Below, piece after piece: positions 33,931 through 42,655 of a stretch of DNA of 64,000 nucleotides. Location: contig JAEORN010000106.1 of NCBI GenBank assembly GCA_016840825.1, positions 1 to 64,000 on the forward strand. Reading direction: 5' to 3'. Position numbers and translations under genes: made by a program. This DNA is from Candidatus Thorarchaeota archaeon (GTDB taxonomy: Archaea; Asgardarchaeota; Thorarchaeia; Thorarchaeales; Thorarchaeaceae). The notes below the pieces were generated by a model. That model was not told the origin of the DNA and made no database searches. It was given only the letters and a program-made list of their open reading frames with translations. Numbering within the stretch: the first letter of the stretch is position 1; every line of letters begins with the position of its first letter.

Positions 33931-35199
33931 ATGGCTAATAATCGTGGATATAGTTTCTCTAGTTGGACTTCGTTCATAGAAGAATCACAGATTCGTGCTT
34001 TACTGAAGTATACAGTCAAGTACTATTTTGCCGGGGGCAAACCAGGAATAATGCCTACAGATACTTTTGCGAAGATTATGCAGGATCTTGGCGCAAGATA
34101 TCTAGAGGATCCAAAGCTTGCTCTCGATGATTTTAACTATGGTCCTACAGGAGGACATTCTTGGTTTCTGAAAACCCTTGCTAAACGAATGTGCGAGGTA
34201 AGGGATATTCCCATAGATTGCGAAACTGGATGGGACAATGTATCAATAACAAACGGTTCTCAACAAGCAATCTATGCTCTTCTAGACACACTCTTGGATC
34301 CTGGTGACATTATTATCACTCCCTCTCCTGCATATCTTGGATTTCTTGTACCGGCTGTCAAACTGGGGGCAAGGGTAATCACCGTACCTACAGATTTGGA
34401 GGGTATCATACCTGAATATGTTGAGAAGGCTGTATACGTTTCTAAGAGGAAGTTTGGTAAGATACCTGACCTTGTCTATGTTGTACCAGATTCTGATAAT
34501 CCTAAAGGGACAACACTCTCTCAAAAGCGACGCCAAGCACTATTTGATATCTGTGAGAGTCACAATATTCTCTTGATTGAGGACTCTGCCTACGCTGAGA
34601 TTCAGTTCAAGAAGAATCCTAAGCCGATTAAGGCCCTAGACAAGGATAACCATCGAGTAGCATATCTTGGAACAACAAGTAAGGAAGCAGCAGTTCTCAG
34701 AGTTGGCTACTCTGTACTTCCACCCATTGTTCGAGACCAGGTTCTAAAGGACAAGGGTTACCTGGATCTTTGTACCTCTACCCTAGTGCAGAGGATTCTT
34801 GATGAGTACTACAGGAATTATATTGATGAAGCAATGAAACGAGCAATTCCCCTCTATAAGCAACGATATGAGGCAATGGCCAAAGCAATGGATGCATCTT
34901 TCCCTGCTGGTGATAGGACGGATCCAACTGGCGGTTTCTTCATATGGTGGCAGAGTGAAAATCCTGCTTTCGATAGTAAGAAGTTCATGGAAGAAGTAGC
35001 AATACCTAACGATTTACTCTATGTTCCGGGAGGTCCATTCTATCCAATCACTGGTTTTGCATTGACAGAGAATGGAAATGACATCATACCATCCAAACCG
35101 GAACAAAACACGATGCGTCTAGGGTTCTCTTATGCAGAACCTGATATCATCTCTGAAGGAATCGAGCGCTTGGGCAAGTTACTCTCAGAAAACATCTAG
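33931..35199 (+). CDS. PLP-dependent aminotransferase class I/II (MocR/AroH-like fold type I)
   Basis: 422 residues. Fold-type I PLP enzyme: GPTGGHSWFLKTLAKRM near residue 72 (substrate-domain), NGSQQAIYALLDTLLDPGD (cofactor), YVVPDSDNPKG (PLP ring), IEDSAYAEIQF (Asp-x-x-Tyr), TTSKEAAVLRVGY with the Schiff-base Lys, and MRLGFSYAEPD with the carboxylate-binding Arg. It resembles 2-aminoadipate/aromatic aminotransferases (LysN/AroH type); the exact substrate cannot be set. It stands alone and is closed by a strong hairpin. Confidence 0.88.
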   Translation: MANNRGYSFSSWTSFIEESQIRALLKYTVKYYFAGGKPGIMPTDTFAKIMQDLGARYLEDPKLALDDFNYGPTGGHSWFLKTLAKRMCEVRDIPIDCETGWDNVSITNGSQQAIYALLDTLLDPGDIIITPSPAYLGFLVPAVKLGARVITVPTDLEGIIPEYVEKAVYVSKRKFGKIPDLVYVVPDSDNPKGTTLSQKRRQALFDICESHNILLIEDSAYAEIQFKKNPKPIKALDKDNHRVAYLGTTSKEAAVLRVGYSVLPPIVRDQVLKDKGYLDLCTSTLVQRILDEYYRNYIDEAMKRAIPLYKQRYEAMAKAMDASFPAGDRTDPTGGFFIWWQSENPAFDSKKFMEEVAIPNDLLYVPGGPFYPITGFALTENGNDIIPSKPEQNTMRLGFSYAEPDIISEGIERLGKLLSENI

Positions 35200-35209
35200 A
35201 TTGCATGAG

Positions 35210-35238
35210 AAGACCTCAATGCTCTTAGTTGAGGTCTT
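35210..35238. terminator. Bidirectional terminator hairpin
   Basis: AAGACCTCAA (35210-35219) and TTGAGGTCTT (35229-35238) form a perfect 10-base-pair stem with a nine-base loop, followed by further Ts, between the convergent aminotransferase and bshC-like genes. Confidence 0.7.
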
Positions 35239-35239
35239 T

Positions 35240-36955
35240 TCACACGATAAAATTCACGAAATACGTAGCTCCGTGCTTCATTCCCTGCACATATGCCCGT
35301 TGATATGGTCCAAATAGGTCTGCGAAGCCAGTATTAATCGCCCAATCAATCCACACCCAAGATGACTCTTGTGATAATTTGCCTTCTGCATATTGTCCGT
35401 ATACCCAGCTCAGATACCTCTCGATATCCATTTTTAGTTGCAGATTCTCTTCAGAGGATTGTCCTTCTTTCTCGATTGATGCAGTAAGTTGCTCAAGAGA
35501 TACGTTCAAAGCTCTGTACGTATCCTTGATAACATCTGAGAGGGCATGAAGTTGCTCATTCATCTCATCTATTCTACCCTTACTTCGAAATCTGGAAATC
35601 TTCCCGAGAGCTTTGAACATCTCTCCGCTATGTAGAATCAGATATTCCTTATCTTGCAGTTCTTTTGCAAGATTCTCATTCCATGGAGTATTATAATAGA
35701 CCCTTGGGTATTTGACATATAGTGGGAATGGATAGTTCAATTCCTTGGCTACAGGGATTACTTGGGCATAATATGCAGTTTCTCCAGGTCCCCCTGCATG
35801 TACAAGTACAGGTAGTGATGTGTCAATGATCATCTGCCTTGTGTCAACTCGAGGCGATAGATGATGAAAGATCTCGGACAGATCCGGTGTTGTTGGATCA
35901 ATCTCTATCTCAATATTCTCTCCACAGCTAGGACATTTCCCATGCAGGACTGCAGTTCTACCTTTATCAACATATGATAGCTCGGTCCTGCTTCGATTAC
36001 AGACTTCATTGATGCACTCATAGTAAAATGGGACATAGTCGTCTGATCTAGAACCTATCCCTGTTTCATAACCACTTCCTTCAATTATCTCTGATGCTTC
36101 ACCGTGAATCTGTACTAGTTTCATTCGACTATCTTTCTGAAGAAGAAGTTCCATCCCGTAAGACCAAATTTCTCTGATTTCACTATCTGATGCCGAGAGA
36201 AGCGGTATTCCAAGATCTCCTTGGGAATTCAGCAAATGACCGATTATTCGAGTCGCCCATTGTCCAAGAGTATGTGTATTCACAAAAGCATTCCTTATCA
36301 AAGATAATGCTGATTCTAGTCGTTCTTCGAAGAGGAATCGAGTATTTCCTTCAAGATTCTTGAACATTGGTCTATATCCTGCTCTGATATCCTCCTCTAC
36401 TTTTTCATACCATGCATACTCAGGAAGTGGGATAACACTTACCGGTGAGTATTCAAATCCTTCCGGAATAGGAATCGAAATTAGATTACCGCCTGATCCC
36501 ATGATTGGTGTTCTCATATGGGTCAGTTCATTTTGGACGATATCATAATCTGCAACACAGAAGAATGGAGCAAGTGGATGCTCCTCAGTTGAGTTGAAGG
36601 ATGCGATACGTTCTGCAGTTGCCGCTTTGTTCAGGATGAAAGTTGGTCCTCCAAGAACCGCTGATTGATGTGCTGATTCTATCGCACCAAGATGAAGATT
36701 CTTGATACTTTCCTTTACCTTTGGAGTCAGAATTCCAAGTCCCTTATTGATGCGATGTAGAGCACTCTTGAGTTTCTTCATCTTTTGGTCGGAGTGCCAG
36801 CCAGTACGCTCATATTCAACGAGAATCCCAAGCATTCTCTCATTATTACCTCCAAAAACTTTGGGAGGGCTAGAATACAATCGTTCTGCCAAGTCTTGAT
36901 TTGTATCCTTCCAAATGAAATCTTCGTATACTGAAACTACACTTGACTTGGACAT
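35240..36955 (-). CDS. bshC: BshC-like cysteine-adding enzyme with zinc-ribbon insert
   Basis: 571 residues; BshC proteins are about 540. BshC adds Cys to GlcN-malate as the last step of bacillithiol synthesis. Visible family-like segments: SAVLGGPTFILNKAATA (residues 98-115, the GGP-x-x-x-x-x-K pattern), PFFCVADYDIVQNEL (131-143, matching the ED-H-D site region) and PVLVHAGGPGETAYYAQVIP (382-401, the GGPGE-x-AY motif). Unlike bacterial BshC, Cys 314, 319, 341 and 344 make a C-x4-C...C-x2-C zinc-ribbon-like insert. It is six bases downstream of the BshA-like gene, which supports the call. No biochemical proof in archaea is known to me. Confidence 0.78.
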   Translation of the reverse strand: MSKSSVVSVYEDFIWKDTNQDLAERLYSSPPKVFGGNNERMLGILVEYERTGWHSDQKMKKLKSALHRINKGLGILTPKVKESIKNLHLGAIESAHQSAVLGGPTFILNKAATAERIASFNSTEEHPLAPFFCVADYDIVQNELTHMRTPIMGSGGNLISIPIPEGFEYSPVSVIPLPEYAWYEKVEEDIRAGYRPMFKNLEGNTRFLFEERLESALSLIRNAFVNTHTLGQWATRIIGHLLNSQGDLGIPLLSASDSEIREIWSYGMELLLQKDSRMKLVQIHGEASEIIEGSGYETGIGSRSDDYVPFYYECINEVCNRSRTELSYVDKGRTAVLHGKCPSCGENIEIEIDPTTPDLSEIFHHLSPRVDTRQMIIDTSLPVLVHAGGPGETAYYAQVIPVAKELNYPFPLYVKYPRVYYNTPWNENLAKELQDKEYLILHSGEMFKALGKISRFRSKGRIDEMNEQLHALSDVIKDTYRALNVSLEQLTASIEKEGQSSEENLQLKMDIERYLSWVYGQYAEGKLSQESSWVWIDWAINTGFADLFGPYQRAYVQGMKHGATYFVNFIV

Positions 36956-36961
36956 TCAACC

Positions 36962-38128
36962 TCACCTTGACTCAAGGACTGTTTCGAATAATTTCTCATA
37001 TTGTGTCACAATTTTATCTGCTGAGAAACTCTCTTCCACTCTTTTCCTACCAGATAATGCGTACTTCTTTCTAAGAGAGTCATCCTCCAACATGTCGATG
37101 ACTGCTTGTGCGAATTCATCACCCTCAAAACCCTTTGTTACCATACCGTCAATTCCCGGTCTAACAAGCTCTGGTATCCCTCCTGCAGGTGTTGTCACTA
37201 CTGGTAATCTACAGGACATCGCTTCGAGTAGAACCAGAGGCATTCCCTCTTCTGTGGAATTTAAGAGGAATAGGTCCGCAGAGCACATGATTTGCTGCAT
37301 GTTTGTCTTGATACCCAGTAGATGGATGTTGTTGCAAAGATCCATCTCCTCGATCTTTCGCTCGACCTCGATTCTTGTTGGTCCATCCCCTGCAATGATT
37401 AGCCTAGCTTTAGGATAATGATCAACGACAATCCGCATCAGCTCAACAAGTTCTACGACTCGTTTTACTTTCCGGAAATTCGAGGCATGCAAGAGAATCT
37501 TCTCATCTGGAGCGATCTCCTCCAATTCCTTCTCAGTCCTAAGGGATACGCAGCCACTCTCAACAGTCAATCTCGTACCATCAAGATGTGAGAACTTCTC
37601 AATGTTGATAAAGTTCGGAATAACATGTAGCTCTCTTTCAATTCCAAGATCTTCTTGTGCTCGTCTACAAAGGTACTCAGAAACGCATGTCACAGCATCA
37701 GCCTTTTCTACCGTATGTTTCACAACTGGCTGGTACGCAGGATCAAGACCTAGGGTGTGTACATCGGAGCCATGGAGTGTCACTACATAAGGTGTTCCAG
37801 TGATCTCTCTTGCCATATATGCTGCCATTGCATGTGGAATCGCATAATGGGAATGAATAAGGTCCAATTTGGAATCATTGATTACCTTTACCATCTTTGA
37901 GGTCAAAGCCATCGTATATGGAGGACCAATGCTATTGAATAAGGGGTAGTCGAATCTATCGACTAAGTCTACATAGACTCCTCGTGTCTGCTCCCACATT
38001 AAAGAGAAGGGCCGCTGATATGTGATGAAGTGAATGATATGCTCTCTGGAAGCAAGATGCTGACCAAGTCTAGTAGCTAGATATCCAGACCCACCAACAG
38101 TGGGGTATAAGTTGACACCAATTCTCAC
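36962..38128 (-). CDS. bshA: BshA-like GT4 glycosyltransferase
   Basis: 388 residues, GT-B fold. BshA joins GlcNAc from UDP-GlcNAc to L-malate. It shares the BshA signature MRIGVNLYPTVGGSGYLATR at the start, with GHxIHFIT-like ITYQRPFSL following, then LIHSHYAIPHAMAAYMA, VVTLHGSDVHTLG, VTCVSEYL and the GT4 Glu pair in STEEGMPLVLLEAM. The HYAIPHA and PT-x-GGSG motifs are characteristic of BshA rather than general GT4 enzymes. Adjacent BshC and nearby BshB strengthen the call. An alternative is a phosphatidylinositol GlcNAc transferase-like (PIG-A) enzyme. Confidence 0.82.
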   Translation of the reverse strand: MRIGVNLYPTVGGSGYLATRLGQHLASREHIIHFITYQRPFSLMWEQTRGVYVDLVDRFDYPLFNSIGPPYTMALTSKMVKVINDSKLDLIHSHYAIPHAMAAYMAREITGTPYVVTLHGSDVHTLGLDPAYQPVVKHTVEKADAVTCVSEYLCRRAQEDLGIERELHVIPNFINIEKFSHLDGTRLTVESGCVSLRTEKELEEIAPDEKILLHASNFRKVKRVVELVELMRIVVDHYPKARLIIAGDGPTRIEVERKIEEMDLCNNIHLLGIKTNMQQIMCSADLFLLNSTEEGMPLVLLEAMSCRLPVVTTPAGGIPELVRPGIDGMVTKGFEGDEFAQAVIDMLEDDSLRKKYALSGRKRVEESFSADKIVTQYEKLFETVLESR

Positions 38129-38238
38129 GCTAAACGACCTTTAGGACATTGATAGAATAATTCCCTTTAAGGGAAATGGTTTGGGCTACATTCCCACTAA
38201 GTCCATATCAATTCACAGTACAAACTCATTACTTTGCT

Positions 38239-38988
38239 TCATGAAGGGCCAAAAGCTAGTTCCTCGACCTTATCTTTCGCTTTCTTAGCCTCTTCCATCC
38301 TACCTTGCTTCTCTAAAAGAATTGCTAAACCTGCCCAAGCTAATGAATTAGATGGTTTCAGCTCAACCGCCTTTCTATATGATGTTTCACTCTCAACATG
38401 CTTCTCTTGTCTAGCAAGTACAGTCGCAAGATTATACCATGATTCTGAAGACCTAGGTGCAAGCTCTATTGCTTTCCTGAATGCTATCTCAGCATCTTCA
38501 AGTTTGTCCAATTCAGCACGTATCAACCCTAGATTATGCCAGGCAATAGGATGGCGTGAATTCAATTCAATAGATTGCAGACAAATAACCTCTGCTCTTT
38601 CTACCTGACCTAATCTTTGGAGTACAAGAGCTAGATCCATCATAACGTTCGAGTCTTTTGGATCGAGCTCCAATGTCCTCTTAAATGCATGAGCACATTC
38701 TTCGTATAATCCTAGAGCATTCAAGGTCTTTCCTAAATTGGACCAAGCTATTACGAAATCTGACTTGAGTTCGACAGCCTTTCGAAGTGCTTCAGCAGAT
38801 TCCTTGAACCTTCGCTGTATGCCAAGTACCACTCCAAGTTCATTCCATACTTCTGCATGTGTTTGGTCATGCTGAAGGATTCCCCGAAAGACTACCTCCG
38901 CCTCCTCCCACCGTGATTGTTCCAGAAGTTTTATCCCTTTATCTATGCTGACTGAGATCTCATCGTCCCTCATGATGGATGTCCACAT
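38239..38988 (-). CDS. TPR-repeat protein
   Basis: 249 residues made almost entirely of about seven tetratricopeptide repeats, e.g. AEVWNELGVVLGIQRRFKES, ASNLGKTL-type and SWYNLATVLARQEKHVES units with the W-x-x-L-G...A-x-x-x-x-x-P pattern. TPRs bind proteins; the partner is unknown. It lies between bshA and the divergent bshB, 110 bases from bshA, so a link to the thiol pathway is possible but unproven. Confidence 0.8.
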   Translation of the reverse strand: MWTSIMRDDEISVSIDKGIKLLEQSRWEEAEVVFRGILQHDQTHAEVWNELGVVLGIQRRFKESAEALRKAVELKSDFVIAWSNLGKTLNALGLYEECAHAFKRTLELDPKDSNVMMDLALVLQRLGQVERAEVICLQSIELNSRHPIAWHNLGLIRAELDKLEDAEIAFRKAIELAPRSSESWYNLATVLARQEKHVESETSYRKAVELKPSNSLAWAGLAILLEKQGRMEEAKKAKDKVEELAFGPS

Positions 38989-39033
38989 CTTCGCTCAAAC
39001 AAAATCCCAGTCATAAGGATTATGTTGTTCAAA

Positions 39034-39043
39034 CTGTATATCA
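39034..39043 (+). promoter_or_regulatory. TATA-like box of bshB-like gene
   Basis: CTGTATATCA lies about 43 bases before the bshB-like ATG, at a distance that would give a leader of about 20 bases. Confidence 0.35.
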
Positions 39044-39085
39044 CTTTGCCAAACGTTGATTAGAATGTGCCCCACTGGATAGATT

Positions 39086-39754
39086 ATGCCTAAAGAGAAT
39101 ACTAACTCCATCTTGGTGATTTGTGCTCATCCAGATGATGAAACTCTTGGAGCTGGTGGAACTATCGCTGCACACACAGAAGAAGGTGTCCCTGTTGATG
39201 TGATGTGCCTTACATCAAATGATATCCGAAAATCAGAGCTTGAAGCGGCATGTGCAGATTTGGGCGTTCGGGAAATATATGTTGGTCGACGTGATGATTT
39301 TGCCATTGACATGAGTCTGAGAACTGAAGTCGTGGACGCTATCCTCCATTCTCGCCCAAAAATTATCATCACACATTCCAAAGAAGACTATAATCAGAAT
39401 CACGTGCTGTGCTCTGAGCTCGTCAGTCAAGCTGCAGAATGGGCATCCCACACCACTTTGTATGATGATGCGCACAAAGTAGATAGCATCTACCATATGG
39501 AGATCAATAGTCTTCTCTCGCGTCCTCAGGTTCTTGTGGATATCAGTTTAAGCTACCAAAGAGCTTTGAAAGCGTTAAACAATCATCAATCACAAATTGA
39601 CAAAGCTGAAGGGTTCTATCTAAAGTTCTATGATGCCCGTACAAGACTCCGAGGAGTACAAGCTTCATGTGCTCGTGCTGAAGCTTTCACCATAGAGATT
39701 CCATTCCATGCTGGACCATTCTATCCAGAGAACAGTGTAAAACGACTCATCTAA
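39086..39754 (+). CDS. bshB: BshB-like PIG-L/LmbE deacetylase
   Basis: 222 residues, a zinc-dependent N-acetylglucosaminyl deacetylase of the PIG-L/LmbE fold. BshB removes acetate from GlcNAc-malate. Metal and catalytic motifs: ICAHPDDETLGAGGTI (His, Asp, Asp) and ITHSKEDYNQNH-type DY-x-x-x-H with the third ligand. The same fold includes mycothiol MshB and GPI enzyme PIG-L, so the call rests on its company with BshA and BshC-like genes. It is divergent from the TPR gene. Confidence 0.8.
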   Translation: MPKENTNSILVICAHPDDETLGAGGTIAAHTEEGVPVDVMCLTSNDIRKSELEAACADLGVREIYVGRRDDFAIDMSLRTEVVDAILHSRPKIIITHSKEDYNQNHVLCSELVSQAAEWASHTTLYDDAHKVDSIYHMEINSLLSRPQVLVDISLSYQRALKALNNHQSQIDKAEGFYLKFYDARTRLRGVQASCARAEAFTIEIPFHAGPFYPENSVKRLI

Positions 39755-40152
39755 TCACTGCTTGTTTCTGTTGCACCATCAGATTTGTGTCTTCTAGCTG
39801 CAAGGAGTGCCTTGAGCTCTCCCATCATGCTCATTCCGCCTCCACCAGCTGGTTTGGGAGATGGAGCTTTCGCGATTGGAGCCATAGCCATGTCTGGTGA
39901 TGCGTCTGCAGCAGCGGAAGGTGATAAGGTAGCTCCTGATGCGATTCTATTAGCTAATGAGTCAATCCTTGAATCTAGAGCTGAAATCTGCCCTTCTATC
40001 TCATCTAGTCGCTTCTCTAGCAGTCCAAAGGCATCGATGAGCTTTCCTGTTATGATACTAACAACTTCTCCAAGTTGTCTGAGCTTCTCTTCGGTAGGGT
40101 CCTTTAGGGCCCATTCGAATTCTTCCATAATGAAATCGTCGTCGTCGCCCAT
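39751..40152 (-). CDS. Small coiled-coil, Pro/Ala-rich protein with VASP-like C-terminal motif
   Basis: 133 residues. An acidic N-terminus (MGDDDDFIMEEFEWAL), a coiled coil (about residues 25-70: EKRLDEIEGQISALDSRI), a Pro/Ala/Ser-rich linker and GGGGMSMMGELKALLAARRHK. The last part resembles the GLMEEMNxLLARRRK block of Ena/VASP, which contacts actin; WH2-like helices share the L-L-x-x-R-R feature. Such short motifs can arise by chance in low-complexity tails, so an actin link is a hypothesis. It is convergent with bshB. Confidence 0.55.
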   Translation of the reverse strand: MGDDDDFIMEEFEWALKDPTEEKLRQLGEVVSIITGKLIDAFGLLEKRLDEIEGQISALDSRIDSLANRIASGATLSPSAAADASPDMAMAPIAKAPSPKPAGGGGMSMMGELKALLAARRHKSDGATETSSD

Positions 40153-40223
40153 TTAATTTGCCTCTGACTTGATGGAATTTCGCGTAAATTCGCTATAAAG
40201 ATTACCTGCATGACATAAATAAT

Positions 40224-41609
40224 CTAATTCGAATTGATTATGTTCTCTACAATACCTTTGGTTCGTTCTAGAATAGAGTCTACCAATTCCTCAGTTGGGG
40301 CCTCACAGGTTATTCGTATTACTGGTTCAGTACCCGAGGGCCTTACCAAAACCCATCCCTGTGATAATGATATACCAAGACCATCCACAGTGATTATCTC
40401 TTTGACGTCATCCAAGTGCTTCGGGATTTCATCTTCCAAGATTGACATCACTGTTGCTTTCTTTTCATTGGATACCTTCACTTTTGCTTTCTTCAATGGG
40501 TAGATTGGAATCTCAGATATTAGTTCACCAAATGATTTGTTTGTCCTTGCCATCATCTCCAATAGTTTACATGATGCTAGGAATGGTTCTGGAGCATAGT
40601 GAAACTCAGGAAAGACAAACACTCCACATGCTTCTCCTCCATGAGTTGCCTTGCTTTGCTTTATTCTTAGTGAAACCTGAATATCCCCTACTGGAGTTCT
40701 TTCTGTTCTTCCGCCTGCCTTGGCGACAGCTTCATCCAAGACTTTGGAACTATCGACCGTTGTAACAATCAGTTTATTCGGGCTTGATTTAAGAAACTCA
40801 ATCGCGAAGAGTGTGATTGTACGATCCCCTCTTACCACCTCTCCGGTTTCTGTTACGAATACGACTCTATCTGAATCACCATCATGAGCTATTCCCAAAT
40901 TTGCATTGGAATCCCTGACTAATTTGATCAAATCCCCAAGAGATTCCTCTTCTGGCTCCGATTTTCTTCCTGGAAAATGACCATCCAGTTGTCCATTTAT
41001 GGTGATCACACTACAGCCTAATCTCTGCATCAAGTATGGGGTGAGAACGCATGCAGATCCATTTCCAGGGTCTACAATGACCCGATAATTCTTCGATTTG
41101 ATGAGGTTTGTATCACACTGCTCAAGCAATGACTCGATGTGAAGTTCTGCGGCGTTCTCTAGAGATGTTACGGATCCAATGGAGTCCCAGCTAGCGACAT
41201 TGAACTCTTTGGAATAGAATATCTCTTCAATTCTCGCCTCGTTGTTGGGAGTAAATCCCATACTGTCATTGCCCCAGAATTTCACTCCTGTGTACTCTGG
41301 AGGATTATGTGATGCTGTGACCATAACGCCAGCACTAAATCCCAACCTTTTGGTTATGAACGCAAGTGTTGGAGTTGGAATAATACCAGCTCTTCTAACA
41401 TTGACACCTGTTGAGATAATTCCTGCAGTGAGAGTGTCTGCAACCATTTGTCCCGTCGTTCTTACATCTCTCGCTAACAGAATGGTTCCTTTTCCTAGAT
41501 AGGTGCCGACAGCTTTCCCAAGATCGAGTGCCATATCAAGGGTGAATTCATCTCCATAGAGCTTTCTGACCCCTGTCGTACCGAAGAGCTTGCCTGTCAT
41601 GATACTCAA
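40224..41609 (-). CDS. glmM: Phosphoglucosamine/phosphohexomutase
   Basis: 461 residues, alpha-D-phosphohexomutase family. The four sites are visible: catalytic phosphoserine TASHNPPEYTGVK (near residue 100), metal loop DGDSDRVVFV, sugar loop GEACGVFVFPEF and phosphate site RPSGTEPVIRI near the C-terminus. The substrate may be glucosamine, mannose or glucose phosphate; GlcN-1-P would feed UDP-GlcNAc, the substrate of the nearby BshA-like enzyme. The TTG 41609 start has GGAGTG 8 bases upstream; an ATG three codons in is the alternative. Confidence 0.88.
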   Translation of the reverse strand: MSIMTGKLFGTTGVRKLYGDEFTLDMALDLGKAVGTYLGKGTILLARDVRTTGQMVADTLTAGIISTGVNVRRAGIIPTPTLAFITKRLGFSAGVMVTASHNPPEYTGVKFWGNDSMGFTPNNEARIEEIFYSKEFNVASWDSIGSVTSLENAAELHIESLLEQCDTNLIKSKNYRVIVDPGNGSACVLTPYLMQRLGCSVITINGQLDGHFPGRKSEPEEESLGDLIKLVRDSNANLGIAHDGDSDRVVFVTETGEVVRGDRTITLFAIEFLKSSPNKLIVTTVDSSKVLDEAVAKAGGRTERTPVGDIQVSLRIKQSKATHGGEACGVFVFPEFHYAPEPFLASCKLLEMMARTNKSFGELISEIPIYPLKKAKVKVSNEKKATVMSILEDEIPKHLDDVKEIITVDGLGISLSQGWVLVRPSGTEPVIRITCEAPTEELVDSILERTKGIVENIINSN

Positions 41610-41699
41610 ATTGACTTCACTCCTTCGAATAGAAAAAGGTAACTAATGCAGAAAACTCCTATATGGAATTCAGCTAAGCACATCAAGAGGTTGTCAACC

Positions 41700-42479
41700 A
41701 TGCCAAACTTTGAGTTTCGCGGAGCAAAGATGTTCTATATAGATCTTGATGAACGCGCTGATAAATCAAAAGGAGAGACCCTTGTCTTTGTCCATGGTGC
41801 AGGTTCCTCACACATAGTTTGGGCGATCCAGCTGGTTAAATTTCGGAAAGAACACCGAGTAATCACTCTTGACCTATATGGTCATGGAGCATCCGAGAAA
41901 GTCGAGGGCCCGCCTGATGTACTCTGCGGATTTCCAGAACAAGTCGCTAGCATCATCGAGCATTTGAATCTCACTGATTTTATTCTCCTCGGTCATTCAA
42001 TGGGTGGTGGTGTATTGATGTCGTATGTCTTGAACAAGGCATTTCCACAACCCAAGGCAATTGTCCTTGCCGATACATCTTCAAATCTTGATCTACGAAA
42101 ACTCATCATTGGTCTAGTCATTGAAACCCTCGAAGACCACACTCCTGTGGAGGATTACTCGCAGCTCGAGGAGGAACTTGAGAGATATATCCTTCCTGAC
42201 TATCAGAAGATTGCAGGCTCTTTTGATCGTTCACTCTTACGGGATCTCGATGCCTGTGATGACTTCAATATCACAGATAGGTTGCATGAGATTCACATTC
42301 CTACTCTAGTAGTCGTTGGTGAGGATGATGATATAATCAAACCTAAGGTCGCCAAGCGACTAGCTGATTCAATCACCAACTCAACCTATGTCATTGCTCC
42401 CGGTGGCGATCACGTTCCAATGATCGAGGTATGGGAAACCTTCAACAAACACTTGAAGTCCTTTCTGGATTCCCTATAA
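41700..42479 (+). CDS. Alpha/beta-fold hydrolase
   Basis: About 259 residues. The nucleophile elbow GHSMGGG, acidic residue in VVGEDDDII, and His in GGDHVPMIE form the usual Ser-Asp-His triad; FVHGAGSSHIVW is the oxyanion loop. The ATG at 41700 has GAGG 9 bases upstream and begins the usual M-x-x-F-x-x-x-G pattern; ATG 41646 also has AGGT and is possible. The substrate is unknown. Divergent from glmM, about 36-90 bases apart. Confidence 0.85.
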   Translation: MPNFEFRGAKMFYIDLDERADKSKGETLVFVHGAGSSHIVWAIQLVKFRKEHRVITLDLYGHGASEKVEGPPDVLCGFPEQVASIIEHLNLTDFILLGHSMGGGVLMSYVLNKAFPQPKAIVLADTSSNLDLRKLIIGLVIETLEDHTPVEDYSQLEEELERYILPDYQKIAGSFDRSLLRDLDACDDFNITDRLHEIHIPTLVVVGEDDDIIKPKVAKRLADSITNSTYVIAPGGDHVPMIEVWETFNKHLKSFLDSL

Positions 42480-42500
42480 CATTGAGAGTCATTATCGTGG

Positions 42501-42539
42501 AATATTTCTAGTGACTTTTTCCTCATTACTAGGGATATT
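42501..42539. other. Imperfect inverted repeat after the hydrolase gene
   Basis: AATATTTCTAGT and ACTAGGGATATT (12-base arms, ten pairing) flank a 15-base T-rich spacer, 22 bases after the hydrolase stop and about 117 bases before the small GTPase. It may end the hydrolase transcript or regulate the GTPase promoter. Confidence 0.4.
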
Positions 42540-42655
42540 ATCTCACAAGATATTTATCAGCACAATTCTTTTAGTCGAACGAAAGCTTATTAGACGGGTA
42601 TCGCTCTATCGCAACAAGTGACCACTCACCTACTTGGAATACGAGATGAATCATA

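Noticed and set aside
36962..39754. PIG-A/PIG-L glycolipid pathway instead of bacillithiol
   Set aside because: The glycosyltransferase has BshA-specific motifs and a BshC-like gene is adjacent, which the glycolipid route would not need. It remains a weaker alternative.
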